A stretch of DNA of 64,000 nt from assembly GCF_007559005.1 (NCBI RefSeq), contig NZ_CP041763.1:1458463-1522462 (forward strand), given 5' to 3'. A program made the position numbers and the translations under genes. Under the pieces are notes generated by a model that was not told the DNA's origin, did no database searches, and saw only the letters and a program-made list of their open reading frames with translations. This document shows positions 19,924 through 34,631 of this stretch, piece by piece. The DNA is from Gordonia zhaorongruii. GTDB taxonomy: Bacteria > Actinomycetota > Actinomycetes > Mycobacteriales > Mycobacteriaceae. Within the stretch, counting starts at the first letter, position 1; every line of letters begins with the position of its first letter.

Positions 19924-21110
19924 GTGTTGCGTTGGATGACAGCCGGAGAATCGCATGGACCGGCCTTGGTGGCCCTGGTGGAGGGCATGGTGGCGGGGGT
20001 GCAGGTCACCTCGTCTGACATCGCCGAGCAGTTGGCGCGTCGCCGACTCGGCTACGGTCGCGGAGCCCGCATGAAGTTCGAGGCGGACGAGGTGAGCGTC
20101 ATCGGCGGCGTGCGCCACGGTCTCACGCTCGGCGGCCCGATCGCCGTGCAGATCGGGAACACCGAGTGGCCGAAGTGGGAGAAGGTCATGTCGGCCGATC
20201 CGGTCGACGACGACGAACTCGAGGGCAGCGCCCGCAACGCGGCGCTCACCAGACCTCGTCCGGGGCACGCCGACTACTCCGGCATGCTCAAATACGGCTT
20301 CGACGACGCGCGTCCGATCCTCGAGCGCGCGAGCGCCCGGGAGACGGCGGCTCGCGTCACAGCAGGCACGGTCGCCCGGAACTTCCTGCACCAGGTACTC
20401 GGTATCGACATCGTCTCGCATGTGGTCTCGATCGGCGACAGCGATCCCTACAGCGGTCCGACGCCGCGGTTCGCCGACCTCGAGTCCATCGATGCGAGCC
20501 CGGTCCGGGCTTTCGGCAAGGATGCGGAGACGTCGATGATCGACGAGATCGAAGCCGCCAAACGCGATGGGGACACCCTCGGCGGCGTGGTCGAGGTGAT
20601 TGCGACCGGCGTCCCCGTCGGACTCGGCTCGCACGTGAGCGGTGAGAGCCGACTCGACTCACGACTCGCGGCCGCGCTCATGGGCATTCAGGCCATCAAG
20701 GGCGTCGAGGTGGGCGACGGTTTCACCACCGCTCGCCGCCGCGGCAGTCAGGCTCACGACGAGATGGTTCCGGGCGCCGACGGCGTGCTTCGGTCCACCA
20801 ACCGCGCAGGCGGACTCGAAGGCGGTATGACCAATGGCGAGGACGTGCGCGTCCGCATCGCCATGAAGCCCATCTCGACGGTGCCCCGCGCCCTGGCGAC
20901 GGTCGACATGACGACCGGTGAGCCGGCCAGCGCCATTCATCAGCGCAGTGATGTCTGCGCCGTTCCCGCCGCAGGCGTGGTCGCCGAGGCGATGGTCGCA
21001 CTCGTCGTCGCACAGGCGGCGCTGGAGAAGTTCGGCGGCGACTCGGTGAACGAGACCACGGCCAACCTGCGCGGCTACCTGGACGCAGTGGAAGCGCGTC
21101 CCCCGCGACC

Positions 21111-21114
<4 letters not shown>
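19924..21114 (+). CDS. aroC: Chorismate synthase
   Basis: Converts EPSP to chorismate using reduced FMN. The 396-residue protein opens with [14 protein letters not shown] (family signature 1 with its conserved His), contains [14 protein letters not shown] with [15 protein letters not shown], and MKPISTVPR near 318. The GTG at 19924 begins the conserved [11 protein letters not shown]; an AACAAT hexamer ends six bases upstream and may be a weak -10 of a leaderless transcript. Its TGA overlaps the aroK GTG, giving a tightly coupled aroC-aroK-aroB set. Confidence 0.95.
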
Positions 21115-22789
<1,675 letters not shown>

Positions 22790-22827
22790 GACAGCCGATC
22801 TCGCCGAGTCACGAGAAACGTCGAATC

Positions 22828-22871
22828 ACGAGAAACAGCGCCGGACTTCGCAGTCCGGCGCTGTTTCTCGT
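22828..22871. terminator. Perfect 20-bp-stem bidirectional terminator between aroB and the B-4DMT gene
   Basis: The arms 22828-22847 and 22852-22871 are exact inverted repeats of 20 bases around a four-base TCGC loop. The stem includes TTTCTCG on its 3' side, giving a T-rich end on both strands, and it lies between two convergent stops. An 11-base direct repeat (TCACGAGAAAC) occurs at 22809-22819 and again at 22826-22836, partly in the left arm. The position and symmetry support bidirectional termination. Confidence 0.8.
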
Positions 22872-22891
22872 AGCTGGTGAGGAACGGCCGA

Positions 22892-23386
22892 TCAGACGGC
22901 GGCCATCTCCTGGGTGGGCTGGTCGTCGTTCTCCGCGTTCTCCGCGGCCTTGCGCTCGGTCTTGCGCTGTTCGCGGCGAATGAGGAAACGGCCGGCCGAT
23001 GCGCCGATGAAGGCAGGCACGAAGACCAACAGCGCGACGAACGAGGTGCCCGCGAAGATCTCGACCGGCAGCGAAGCCTGGCCGATGCCGTTGATCCAGT
23101 TGGTGCCGACGATCCAGCAGACGACACACGACACGATTCCGGCGAACATGCCGGCCTTGAGCCAGCGCACCGTGAGGTCCGCGTAGTCGTCGGGGTCCGC
23201 GTTGGCTCGTGCATCGCGCAACCCGTCGATGCCGCCCCAGATCATGGCGATGAGGCAGACCGCTGCGATCGCGACCCAGCGTGCCATCGACGAGGAGAGT
23301 GGCGCGGAGATGATGAAGGAGCCGAGAATGATGCGGGCAGCGATGTGCACAAGCGACATCACGATGCCACGAAGAAGCCAACTCAT
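22892..23386 (-). CDS. B-4DMT family membrane protein
   Basis: A 164-residue protein with four predicted transmembrane segments and a charged C-terminal tail rich in Glu/Lys/Arg. It corresponds to the actinobacterial B-4DMT family (from memory Rv2536 in M. tuberculosis, also between aroB/aroD and pepQ); the family is called a transporter but no substrate is known. The ATG at 23386 (MSWLLRG) is supported by TACTGT six bases upstream, suggesting a leaderless mRNA; the frame extends 21 codons further but through the divergent promoter region. Convergent with aroB across the terminator and divergent from the M24 peptidase. Confidence 0.75.
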   Translation of the reverse strand: MSWLLRGIVMSLVHIAARIILGSFIISAPLSSSMARWVAIAAVCLIAMIWGGIDGLRDARANADPDDYADLTVRWLKAGMFAGIVSCVVCWIVGTNWINGIGQASLPVEIFAGTSFVALLVFVPAFIGASAGRFLIRREQRKTERKAAENAENDDQPTQEMAAV

Positions 23387-23392
23387 GGGAAC

Positions 23393-23398
23393 ACAGTA
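23393..23398 (-). promoter_or_regulatory. -10 element for a leaderless B-4DMT transcript
   Basis: On the minus strand TACTGT ends six bases before the ATG at 23386, with no Shine-Dalgarno between them. Confidence 0.5.
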
Positions 23399-23406
23399 GC
23401 GGGGTG

Positions 23407-23416
23407 GAACATGTTC
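23407..23416. promoter_or_regulatory. 10-base palindrome in a divergent intergenic gap
   Basis: GAACATGTTC is a perfect palindrome lying in the 42 bases between the divergent B-4DMT and M24 peptidase starts. It could be an operator acting on one or both promoters. It resembles a LexA half-site pair but has two instead of four central bases. Confidence 0.3.
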
Positions 23417-23428
23417 AACAATGTCGAC

Positions 23429-24538
23429 ATGCGATTCTCGGGCGCTCACGGGGTCCGGCGATCCCGTCTAGCGGGTTCGGACCTGTTGTCCGGCGTCGAT
23501 GCGATGGTCGTCTCGGACCTCGACAACGTCCGGTACCTGTCGGGTTTCACCGGCAGTAACGCAGCGGTGCTGGTCTGGTCCGGGGCCGAGCGCGACGCCG
23601 ACCGGATCTGCACTGACGGGCGGTACTCGACGCAGGTAGCCGAGCAGTCGCCCGACGTCGAGGCCCACATCGCCCGTGACTGCCCGGCAGCCCTGATCGC
23701 GCTGGTGGCAGATCGGGTCCCGGGCGCCCGGATCGCGGTCGAAGGACACGTGTTGACGGTGGCCGCCTTCGAGAAGCTGTCGCAGGCTGCCGCCGACCGC
23801 GGCGTCACCCTGCATCCGTTCGTCGACGCGGTCGAGGGGCTGCGCATTCGCAAGGACGACGGAGAAGTGGAGTTGATCACGTCGGCCTGCGGAATCGGTG
23901 ACGATGCGCTGGCCGCCCTCGTGGAGCGGGGCGCGATCGCTCCGGGGCGCACCGAACGGCAGGTGGCTCGAGACCTCGAATGGGCGATGTTCGAACGCGG
24001 CGCGGATGCGATCGCGTTCGAGACCATCGTGGCCGCAGGAGCCGGATCGGCGATTCCGCATCACCGGCCGACGGACGCCGTGCTGACCGACGGAGACCTG
24101 GTCAAGATCGATTTCGGGGCGGTGGTGAGCGGTTACCACTCCGATATGACGCGCACCTTCGTCCTCGGGGAACCACAGGAGTGGCAGCGTGAGATCTACG
24201 ACATCGTGGCAACCGCGCAGCAGGCCGGACGGGACGCGCTGGCCGTGGGTGCGGACCTCGCGGGCATCGACGCGGCGGCGCGTGCGGTGATCACCGATGC
24301 CGGATACGGCGACCATTACGTGCACGGGCTCGGGCACGGCGTCGGCCTGCAGATCCACGAAGCACCGGGAATCGGGGCAGCGGCGAGCGGTACACTGCCT
24401 GACGGCGCAACGGTCACCGTTGAACCCGGGATCTACCTCCCGGGCCGCGGCGGCGTGCGGATCGAGGACACCCTGGTGGTCACCGACGCCGGACCGAGGT
24501 CATTGACGACCACACACCGGGCGCTACGCGCCCTATAG
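23429..24538 (+). CDS. pepQ: M24 family Xaa-Pro aminopeptidase/dipeptidase
   Basis: A 369-residue pita-bread metallopeptidase predicted to cleave Xaa-Pro bonds in the cytoplasm. The creatinase-like N-terminal domain is followed by the catalytic domain with all five metal ligands: Asp228 (KIDFGA), Asp239 (HSDMTRT), His303 (GLGHGVGL), Glu332 (VEPGIY) and Glu346 (RIEDT). I use ATG 23429 because the distance to VRYLSGF then matches mycobacterial PepQ and an AACAAT hexamer ends six bases upstream; an ATG at 23411, behind GGTGGA, would add six residues. It precedes efp and nusB. Confidence 0.88.
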   Translation: MRFSGAHGVRRSRLAGSDLLSGVDAMVVSDLDNVRYLSGFTGSNAAVLVWSGAERDADRICTDGRYSTQVAEQSPDVEAHIARDCPAALIALVADRVPGARIAVEGHVLTVAAFEKLSQAAADRGVTLHPFVDAVEGLRIRKDDGEVELITSACGIGDDALAALVERGAIAPGRTERQVARDLEWAMFERGADAIAFETIVAAGAGSAIPHHRPTDAVLTDGDLVKIDFGAVVSGYHSDMTRTFVLGEPQEWQREIYDIVATAQQAGRDALAVGADLAGIDAAARAVITDAGYGDHYVHGLGHGVGLQIHEAPGIGAAASGTLPDGATVTVEPGIYLPGRGGVRIEDTLVVTDAGPRSLTTTHRALRAL

Positions 24539-24593
24539 ACCGACGCAGGTGCACAGCCGCCTGTCACACGACATACCCGCGAGGAGAACATTC

Positions 24594-25157
24594 ATGGCGA
24601 GCACCGCCGACTTCAAGAACGGCCTGGTCCTCAAGATCGACAACCAGCTGTGGCAGATCCTGGAGTTCCAGCACGTCAAGCCCGGCAAGGGGCCCGCGTT
24701 CGTGCGAACCAAGATCAAGAACGTGCTCTCCGGTAAGAGCGTCGACAAGACGTTCAACGCGGGCGTCAAGGTGGAGACCGCGACGGTCGACCGCCGCGAC
24801 ATGACGTACCTCTACAAGGACGGTGCCGACTTCGTCTTCATGGACGGCGAGAACTTCGAGCAGATCGCGATCACGCCGGAGACCATGGGCGACAGCTCGC
24901 GGTTCCTGCTGGAGAACATGACCGTCCAGGTCTCGGCTCACGAGGGTGAGCCGCTGTTCGTCGAACTCCCGGTCACCGTCGAGCTCGAGGTCACGCAGAC
25001 CGACCCGGGCCTGCAGGGGGATCGGTCCACCGGCGGTACCAAGCCGGCACAGCTCGAGACCGGTGCCGAGATCAGCGTCCCGCTGTTCATCAACATCGGT
25101 GACAAGCTGAAGATCGACTCGCGCGACGGTAATTACCTCGGCCGGGTCAACAGCTGA
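24594..25157 (+). CDS. efp: Translation elongation factor P
   Basis: Rescues ribosomes stalled at consecutive prolines by reaching the P-site tRNA. The 187-residue protein has the three beta-barrel domains: a KOW-like N domain with the tip loop HVKPGKGPA (Lys near 32), a central OB domain, and a C-terminal OB domain ending with [12 protein letters not shown]. The ATG at 24594 has GAGGAG eight bases upstream; an earlier in-frame ATG at 24549 lies in the leader and lacks such a site. It begins 55 bases after the peptidase gene. Confidence 0.96.
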   Translation: MASTADFKNGLVLKIDNQLWQILEFQHVKPGKGPAFVRTKIKNVLSGKSVDKTFNAGVKVETATVDRRDMTYLYKDGADFVFMDGENFEQIAITPETMGDSSRFLLENMTVQVSAHEGEPLFVELPVTVELEVTQTDPGLQGDRSTGGTKPAQLETGAEISVPLFINIGDKLKIDSRDGNYLGRVNS

Positions 25158-25180
25158 GATCTCGCGGGAACTGATTCGTA

Positions 25181-25675
25181 GTGAGTGAGATCAAAGGCCG
25201 CCACCGCATGCGGCGTCGCGCGGTGGACATTCTTTTCGAAGCCGACGTCAAGCAGGTCCCGGCGACCCAGCTGGTGAATGAGCGCCGCGGCTGGTTCGCC
25301 GAACATGATGCGGTCGGCCAGATGTCGGGTTACGTCGTCACCCTCGTCGAGGGAGTGGCGGGCGACGAGTCTCAGATCGACGCCGTGCTGACGTCGCATC
25401 TGGAGAACTGGCGCCTCGAGCGGCTCCCCGCCGTCGACCGGGCGATTCTCCGCTTGGCCACCTGGGAGTTGTTCAACTCGGCTGACGTCGACGTCCCCGT
25501 GGTCGTCGACGAGGCGGTCACCCTGGCATCGGAGCTCTCCACCGAGGGATCGCCGGCGTTCGTCAACGGAGTGCTCGACCGCATCGCGGCGCTGGCGCCC
25601 CAGGTGCGCGCTGCTGCGGTCGCCCAGGCCGTGCCCCGGGCGGGCCGGGACCCGGAGGGGCCGGGCGCGCGCTGA
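25181..25675 (+). CDS. nusB: Transcription antitermination factor NusB
   Basis: Binds boxA RNA with NusE (S10) and promotes rRNA antitermination. The 164-residue all-helical protein begins with the RHRMRRRAVDILFEAD signature and has the conserved NGVLDRIA motif near 128-135, then a low-complexity Ala/Pro/Arg tail. The GTG at 25181 follows the efp stop by 23 bases. It is the last gene before the pyr operon leader. Confidence 0.94.
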   Translation: MSEIKGRHRMRRRAVDILFEADVKQVPATQLVNERRGWFAEHDAVGQMSGYVVTLVEGVAGDESQIDAVLTSHLENWRLERLPAVDRAILRLATWELFNSADVDVPVVVDEAVTLASELSTEGSPAFVNGVLDRIAALAPQVRAAAVAQAVPRAGRDPEGPGAR

Positions 25676-25703
25676 GAGCGTAGAGTCCGTAGTCAAAGCA
25701 CAG

Positions 25704-25741
25704 TTCCTTTAACGATCCGTCCAGTGAGGCGGAGAAGGAGG
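25704..25741 (+). promoter_or_regulatory. PyrR-binding leader with sequestered Shine-Dalgarno
   Basis: The leader of pyrR contains UCCAGUGAGG at 25720-25729, which matches the core UCCNGNGAGG of the PyrR-binding loop. CCG (25717-25719) and CGG (25730-25732) pair around it. A lower stem can form between UUCCUUU (25704-25710) and GAAGGAG (25734-25740), which is the Shine-Dalgarno of pyrR (TTG at 25747), leaving a purine-containing bulge on the 5' side (25711-25716). Mycobacterial PyrR is known to repress translation through such a leader when UMP is high. Here the fold itself would hide the ribosome-binding site, and PyrR-UMP would stabilise it. Confidence 0.75.
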
Positions 25742-25746
25742 TCGGC

Positions 25747-26343
25747 TTGGCACCGCCAGTCGATGATGCCCGGAATTCCACCGCCGAGGAAAGCTCTGCG
25801 GCGGACTCCGGCCGGGTCCTGCTCGACGCTTCGGACGTCGGCCGCACGGTTGCCCGAATGGCGCATCAAGTCATCGAGAAGACCGCGCTCGACGCACCCG
25901 ATTCCGGTCGAGTCCTGCTCATCGGGATTCCGACCAGGGGATCCTCGCTCGCGCAACGACTGGCAGGCAAGATCGGCGAGTTCGCCGGGTTGTCGGTGCC
26001 GACCGGATACCTCGACATCACCCTGTACCGCGACGATCTGCGCGATAAGCCGCACCGTCCGCTCGAACGCACACTGGTGCCCGAAGGCGGCGTCGACGGC
26101 GCGCTCGTGATCCTGGTCGACGACGTGCTGTTCTCCGGCCGCACGGTGCGTGCGGCCCTCGACGCGCTCCGCGATCTCGGGCGCCCGGCAGCGGTGCAGC
26201 TGGCGGTCCTGGTGGACCGCGGGCACCGCGAGCTCCCGTTGCGGGCCGACTACGTAGGCAAGAACATCCCTACCTCGCGCGACGAGGACGTGCAGGTGCA
26301 TCTCGCCGAACACGACGGGCTCGACGAGGTGGTGCTCCGGTGA
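25747..26343 (+). CDS. pyrR: Bifunctional pyrimidine operon regulator PyrR / uracil phosphoribosyltransferase
   Basis: An RNA-binding regulator that senses UMP and may also have uracil PRTase activity. The 198-residue protein has an extra acidic N-terminal stretch of about 20 residues, then LIGIPTRG near 57-64, LDITLYRDD near 93-101, and the PRPP loop [14 protein letters not shown] near 119-132. The start is TTG at 25747, decided by GGAGAAGGAGG at 25731-25741; a rare start may itself lower expression. The stop overlaps the pyrB GTG. Confidence 0.93.
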   Translation: MAPPVDDARNSTAEESSAADSGRVLLDASDVGRTVARMAHQVIEKTALDAPDSGRVLLIGIPTRGSSLAQRLAGKIGEFAGLSVPTGYLDITLYRDDLRDKPHRPLERTLVPEGGVDGALVILVDDVLFSGRTVRAALDALRDLGRPAAVQLAVLVDRGHRELPLRADYVGKNIPTSRDEDVQVHLAEHDGLDEVVLR

Positions 26344-27359
26344 AGCACCTACTCTCGACTGCTGCCCTGTCGCGCGATGAAGCGCTCGACATCCTCGACG
26401 AGGCGCAGCGTTTCGAGCAGGCGCTCGCCGGCCGAGAGGTCCGCAAGCTGCCGACGCTGCGCGGCCGCACCGTGATGACCGTCTTCTATGAGAACTCGAC
26501 CCGCACCAGAGTGTCGTTCGAGGTGGCGGGCAAGTGGATGAGCGCGGACGTGATCAACGTCAGCGCGTCGACGTCATCGGCCAACAAGGGCGAGTCGCTG
26601 CGCGACACGGCGAAGACCCTGCGCGCCGCGGGTGCCGATGCGCTCATCATCCGCCATCCGGCTTCGGGTGCGGCCCATCAGGTCGCGGGCTGGACCAACG
26701 ACGGCGTCGACGTCACCGGACTGCCCACCACCGGGCCGTCGGTCATCAATGCCGGCGACGGCACCCACGAGCATCCGACTCAGGCACTTCTCGACGCGTA
26801 CACGATGCGGCAGCGGCTGGGGTCCCTGGAGGGACGCCGGATCGCGATCGTCGGCGACGTCCTGCACTCGCGGGTCGCGCGGTCCAACGCTCACCTGCTG
26901 TCGACCCTGGGCGCGGAGGTGGTGCTGGTCGCACCGCCGACACTGCAGCCGACCGGTGTCCATACCTGGCCGGTGCGCGTCGCGACCGATCTCGATGCGG
27001 AACTGCCTGCGGCCGACGCGGTGATGATGCTGCGGGTGCAGGCCGAGCGGATGAACGGCGGCTTCTTCCCGAGTTCGCGGGAGTACGCGGTGCGGTACGG
27101 GCTCTCGGACCGCCGGATGAGATTGCTCAGCGACGACGCGATCGTGCTTCACCCGGGCCCGATGCTGCGCGGCATGGAGATCGGCTTCACCGTTCCGGAC
27201 ACGCCCCAGGCGACGGTGCTCGAACAGGTCCGCAACGGCGTGCACGTCCGCATGGCGGTTCTCTTCCGTCTCCTCGCGGGCGCCGACGAGCCGTCGGCCG
27301 CGCCCGAGCAGTCATCCGGCGACCAGCCGGCCCATCAGCGTGGAGGAGAGAAAGCGTGA
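26340..27359 (+). CDS. pyrB: Aspartate carbamoyltransferase catalytic subunit
   Basis: Condenses carbamoyl phosphate with aspartate, the first step specific to pyrimidines. The 339-residue protein carries the carbamoyl-phosphate site STRTR at residues 53-57, the SSANKGES loop near 79-86, [11 protein letters not shown] near 143-153 and LHPGPMLRG near 270. A C-terminal tail of about 20 Ser/Pro/Ala/Gln residues extends past the fold. There is no pyrI gene nearby. Both junctions overlap (GTGA with pyrR and pyrC). Confidence 0.95.
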   Translation: MKHLLSTAALSRDEALDILDEAQRFEQALAGREVRKLPTLRGRTVMTVFYENSTRTRVSFEVAGKWMSADVINVSASTSSANKGESLRDTAKTLRAAGADALIIRHPASGAAHQVAGWTNDGVDVTGLPTTGPSVINAGDGTHEHPTQALLDAYTMRQRLGSLEGRRIAIVGDVLHSRVARSNAHLLSTLGAEVVLVAPPTLQPTGVHTWPVRVATDLDAELPAADAVMMLRVQAERMNGGFFPSSREYAVRYGLSDRRMRLLSDDAIVLHPGPMLRGMEIGFTVPDTPQATVLEQVRNGVHVRMAVLFRLLAGADEPSAAPEQSSGDQPAHQRGGEKA

Positions 27360-28684
27360 CCGTCACCGGTTCGGTCCTGATCACCAACGTCCGGCCCTAC
27401 GGTGACGGCGCGCCCGTCGATGTCGCGGTCGTCGACGGCGAGATCACCGCGATCGGCGCGGGCCTCGATGCACCGGAGGCGGCCGACACGTTCGACGGCC
27501 GCGGTGGCGTGCTGCTGCCGGGTTTCGTCGACCTGCACACTCACCTGCGTGAGCCGGGCCGCGAGGACACCGAGACCGTTGCGTCCGGATCGCAGGCGGC
27601 TGCGCGAGGCGGCTACACGGCGGTCTTCGCGATGGCCAACACGGCGCCCGTCGCCGATAACGCCGTCGTCACCGACCTCGTCTGGCGACTCGGCCAGGAG
27701 GTGGGGCTCGTCGACGTCCACCCGGTCGGGGCGGTCACCGTCGGCCTCGCAGGCGAGCAACTCGCCGAGATGGGCATGATGGCGGACGGAGCGGCCGGGG
27801 TCCGGCTGTTCAGCGACGACGGCAAGTGCGTTCACGATCCGGTGATCATGAAGCGCGCCCTCGAGTACTCGACGGGTCTCGGCGTGCTGATCTCGCAGCA
27901 TTCGGAGGATCCGCGGCTGACGGTCGGCGCTATCGCTCATGACGGGCCGACCGCCGCGCGGCTCGGCCTCGCGGGCTGGCCGCGGGCAGCCGAGGAGTCG
28001 ATCGTCGCGCGCGACGCCCTGCTGGCGCGGGACGCGGGTGCCCGCGTCCACATCGCCCACGCATCGACGGCGGGCACCGTCGAACTGCTGCGCTGGGCAC
28101 GGGGACAGGGCATCGTGGTGACCGCGGAGGTCACCCCGCACCACCTGCTCCTGGACGATTCGCGACTCGAGACGTACGACGGCGTCAACCGGGTGAATCC
28201 GCCGCTGCGTGAGGCGAGTGACAAGCAGGCTCTGCGCCAGGCGCTCGCCGAGGGCATCGTCGACTGCATCGCCACCGACCACGCACCGCACGCAGCCCAG
28301 GAGAAGTGCTGCGAGTTCTCGCAGGCGCGCCCGGGCATGCTCGGCCTCGAGACGGCGCTCTCGATCGTCGTCGACACGATGGTCCGCCCGGGACTCCTCG
28401 ACTGGCGCGGCGTCGCCCGCGTGATGAGCGAGCGACCTGCCGAGATCGTCGGCCTCGACGATCAGGGCCGTCCGATCGCCGTCGGCGAACCCGCCAACCT
28501 GACGATCATCGATCCGGACACCGAGTGGACGGTGCGCGGCGATCGGGTGGCGAGTAAGTCGCAGAACACCCCGTACGACGAGATGATGCTGCCCGGAGTG
28601 GTCACCGGGACCGTTCTGCGCGGCCGGGTGACCGCGCTGCGGTCCGCCCCGGCGGAGGCGGCGACGGCAGGAGAGTGGTTGTGA
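27356..28684 (+). CDS. pyrC: Dihydroorotase
   Basis: Cyclises carbamoyl aspartate to dihydroorotate. The 442-residue amidohydrolase of the long type I class has the metal-binding His61 and His63 in [16 protein letters not shown] with its preceding His near 182, [11 protein letters not shown] near 236, and CIATDHAPH near 305. GGAGGAGAG precedes the GTG at 27356, which overlaps the pyrB stop. The frame is open further upstream, but that part is shadow of pyrB. The stop overlaps the next gene by GTGA. Confidence 0.95.
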   Translation: MTVTGSVLITNVRPYGDGAPVDVAVVDGEITAIGAGLDAPEAADTFDGRGGVLLPGFVDLHTHLREPGREDTETVASGSQAAARGGYTAVFAMANTAPVADNAVVTDLVWRLGQEVGLVDVHPVGAVTVGLAGEQLAEMGMMADGAAGVRLFSDDGKCVHDPVIMKRALEYSTGLGVLISQHSEDPRLTVGAIAHDGPTAARLGLAGWPRAAEESIVARDALLARDAGARVHIAHASTAGTVELLRWARGQGIVVTAEVTPHHLLLDDSRLETYDGVNRVNPPLREASDKQALRQALAEGIVDCIATDHAPHAAQEKCCEFSQARPGMLGLETALSIVVDTMVRPGLLDWRGVARVMSERPAEIVGLDDQGRPIAVGEPANLTIIDPDTEWTVRGDRVASKSQNTPYDEMMLPGVVTGTVLRGRVTALRSAPAEAATAGEWL

Positions 28685-29274
28685 GCACCTGGTTGTACTA
28701 CACGCTGATCGTGCTCGGCGCTCTCGCCGTCTGGCTGACCCTGGTCCTGCTGGTCCTGCGCGGCTGGCGCAACCGCGGCCGGCGTCAGGAGCAGGTGCTG
28801 GGCGAGTTCCCGGTCCCGCCCGCCGAGGTCGGTGACCCGGTGCGCGGGCCGCACACCGGGCTGTACGTCGGTAGCACCGTGTCGCCGAGCTGGCAGGATC
28901 GCGTCGCCGTCGGAGACTACGGCGACCGCGCCAGCTGCGATCTTGCCGAGTACCCGGAGGGGCTGCTGATCAGCCGGCAGGGTGCGTCGCCGATCTGGAT
29001 CCCGTCGGATGCGATCGTGGCCGTGCGACCGGAGAACGGTCTCGCGGGCAAGGTGATGAGCCGTGACGGCGTGCTGGTCATCCGCTGGACCCTGCCCTCG
29101 GGTGTGCAACTCGACTCGGGTGTCCGCGGCGACGACAAGTCCGTCTACCCGGAGTGGGCCGCAGCCTACGCAGCGTTGAACGAGCGGGCGTTCGCAGCGG
29201 CGGAGGCTGCAGATCAGGAGCGCGCAGGCGGATCGGCATCCGAGTCCGGCACCGAGATGAAGAAGGAAAAGTAG
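28681..29274 (+). CDS. PH-like domain membrane protein of the pyrimidine operon
   Basis: A 197-residue protein with one N-terminal transmembrane helix (about residues 4-26), a basic stretch ([12 protein letters not shown]), and a soluble domain of short beta strands ([36 protein letters not shown]) like a PH-related fold, then an Ala/Glu-rich tail ending in KKEK. It is coupled to pyrC by GTGA and abuts carA without a gap. Actinobacteria keep such a gene here (Rv1382 in M. tuberculosis, from memory), yet no function is known. It might tether or regulate the pyrimidine enzymes at the membrane, which is speculation. Confidence 0.75.
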   Translation: MSTWLYYTLIVLGALAVWLTLVLLVLRGWRNRGRRQEQVLGEFPVPPAEVGDPVRGPHTGLYVGSTVSPSWQDRVAVGDYGDRASCDLAEYPEGLLISRQGASPIWIPSDAIVAVRPENGLAGKVMSRDGVLVIRWTLPSGVQLDSGVRGDDKSVYPEWAAAYAALNERAFAAAEAADQERAGGSASESGTEMKKEK

Positions 29275-30452
29275 ATGAGCAAAGCGGTATTGGTGCTGGA
29301 GAACGGCCGGGTTTTCACCGGTCGCGCGTTCGGAGCCGTGGGCCGAACCTTCGGAGAGGCGGTGTTCTGCACCGCGATGACCGGCTACCAGGAGACACTC
29401 ACCGATCCGAGTTACCACCGGCAGATCGTGGTGGCGACCGCCCCGCAGATCGGCAACACGGGCTGGAACACCGAGGACAGCGAGAGCATGCTGGGCAAGC
29501 GGTCGACGATGCGGTGGTCAGCCGACTTCATCGACCACGAGGATCCCGGCAAGATCTGGGTCGCGGGGTACGCGGTCCGGAACCCCACGCGACGGGTGTC
29601 CAACTGGCGCGCCGGATCCGGACTCGAGGAGGAGCTGGTCAGCCAGCAGGTCGTGAGCATCGCGGGCATCGACACCCGGGCACTGGTCCGGGTCCTGCGC
29701 GAGAACGGCGCGATGCGTGCGGGCATCTTCTCCGGCGACGCGCTCGCCTCCACCGACGAGATGCTCGCCTCCGTGCGGGAGCAGCCGGCGATGACGGGCT
29801 CGGATCTGGCCGCCGAGGTCAGCACGACCGAGCCGTACGTCGTCGAAGCGGCAGGCGGCACCGGCAAGCTGAAAGTGGTCGCCCTGGACATGGGCATCAA
29901 AGCCAATACGCCGCGCATGCTCGCGGCCCGTGGGGTCGAGGTGCACGTGGTCCCGTCGAACGCGTCCTACGACGACATCCGGGCGATGAACCCCGACGGA
30001 TTCTTCCTGTCCAACGGGCCGGGCGACCCGGCTACCGCCGACGATGCCGTGGAGCTCACCCGGCAGGTCATCGACTCCGGCCTTCCGACCTTCGGCATCT
30101 GCTTCGGCAACCAGATCTTGGGCCGGGCCTTCGGTCGCGGCACCTACAAGCTCAAGTTCGGACATCGCGGGATCAACATCCCGGTCCTGGACACCGCGAG
30201 CGGCCGGGTCGCGATCACCTCGCAGAACCACGGATTCGCCATCGAAGGTGAGGCCGGGGAGGAGTTCGACACCGACTTCGGCAGGGCGCGGGTGTCGCAC
30301 GTCTGCGCCAACGACGGTGTCGTCGAGGGGGTCGAACTGGCGTCGGGGAAGGCGTTCTCCGTCCAGTACCACCCCGAGGCCGCGTCGGGTCCGCACGACG
30401 CCGCCAACCTCTTCGACAAGTTCGTTCACGTGATGGAAGGGAACCGTTCCTG

Positions 30453-30453
<1 letters not shown>
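29275..30453 (+). CDS. carA: Carbamoyl-phosphate synthase small (glutaminase) subunit
   Basis: Releases ammonia from glutamine for CarB. The 392-residue protein has the N-terminal CPSase_sm domain ([10 protein letters not shown] at the start, [12 protein letters not shown] near 37-48) and a class I glutamine amidotransferase domain with the nucleophile Cys276 in GICFGNQ, and His366 and Glu368 in YHPEAASGP. The ATG directly follows the TAG of the previous gene, and the stop shares a base with the carB ATG (TGATG). Confidence 0.96.
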
Positions 30454-33784
<3,331 letters not shown>

Positions 33785-33788
<4 letters not shown>

Positions 33789-34618
33789 CGCCTGCGAGCA
33801 GCTTCGCCGAGCGTTATCGGGAGGCGGTCGCACAGCGCGGCCGCCTCTGCGCGGGCATCGACCCGCATGCGGCACTGCTCACGGCGTGGGGGCTGCCGGT
33901 GGACATCGACGGCCTGCGTTCCTTCGCGGACGCGTGCGTCGCCGGAATCGGTCCGGTGGCCGCGGTCGTGAAGCCGCAGGTGGCGTTCTTCGAGCAGTTC
34001 GGCTCGGCGGGCTTCGCCGTTCTGGAGGACGTCATCGCCGGGTGCCGTGCGGCGGGCGCACTCGTGGTGGCGGACGCCAAACGCGGGGACATCGGCACCA
34101 CCATGGCGGCGTACACGACCGCCTGGCTCGATGACGGGTCGCCGCTGTGCAGTGACGCCGTGACGGTGTCGCCCTACCCGGGATTCGGATCCCTCGATCC
34201 CACGGTCGCAGTCGCGCGGGCCACAGCTCGCGGCGTGTTCGCTCTCGCCCGGACGTCCAATCCGGACGGGGGAGAGCTGCAGACGGCCGGTACCGCCGGT
34301 GGTGGGACGGTTGCTCAGTCGATCGTCGACGCCGCGGCAGCAGCGAACGCTGACGGCACCGGGACGGTGGGCGTCGTGGTCGGTGCCACCAGGGAGCACG
34401 GGCTGGATCTGAGCGCTCTGAGGGGGCCGATTCTGTCGCCCGGGCTCGGCGCCCAGGGGGCTACAGCCGCCGACCTGGCCCGCATCTTCGACGGGGCGGA
34501 TGCCTCCTGGCTGCTACCGGCCGCGAGCCGCAGCATCCTTGGTTCCGGCCCCGATGTCGCGGCGTTGTCGGCCGCCGTCAGCGCTGCTCGCGACGAGATC
34601 GAAGCCGCCCTGGCCTGA
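33785..34618 (+). CDS. pyrF: Orotidine 5'-phosphate decarboxylase (mycobacterial-type)
   Basis: Forms UMP, the last step of the de novo pathway. The 277-residue protein belongs to the longer type 2 PyrF group: CAGIDPH near 21-27, catalytic [10 protein letters not shown] at about 97-106 (Asp97, Lys99), and LSPGLGAQG near 218. The GTG overlaps the carB stop. pyrD and pyrE are not in the window. It ends the operon; 13 bases separate it from a convergent gene and no terminator hairpin is obvious. Confidence 0.94.
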
Positions 34619-34631
34619 TCTGCGCCGCCAC

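Noticed and set aside
23407..23416. GAACATGTTC as a second SOS box
   Set aside because: The half-sites are separated by two bases rather than four, so it does not fit the LexA consensus.
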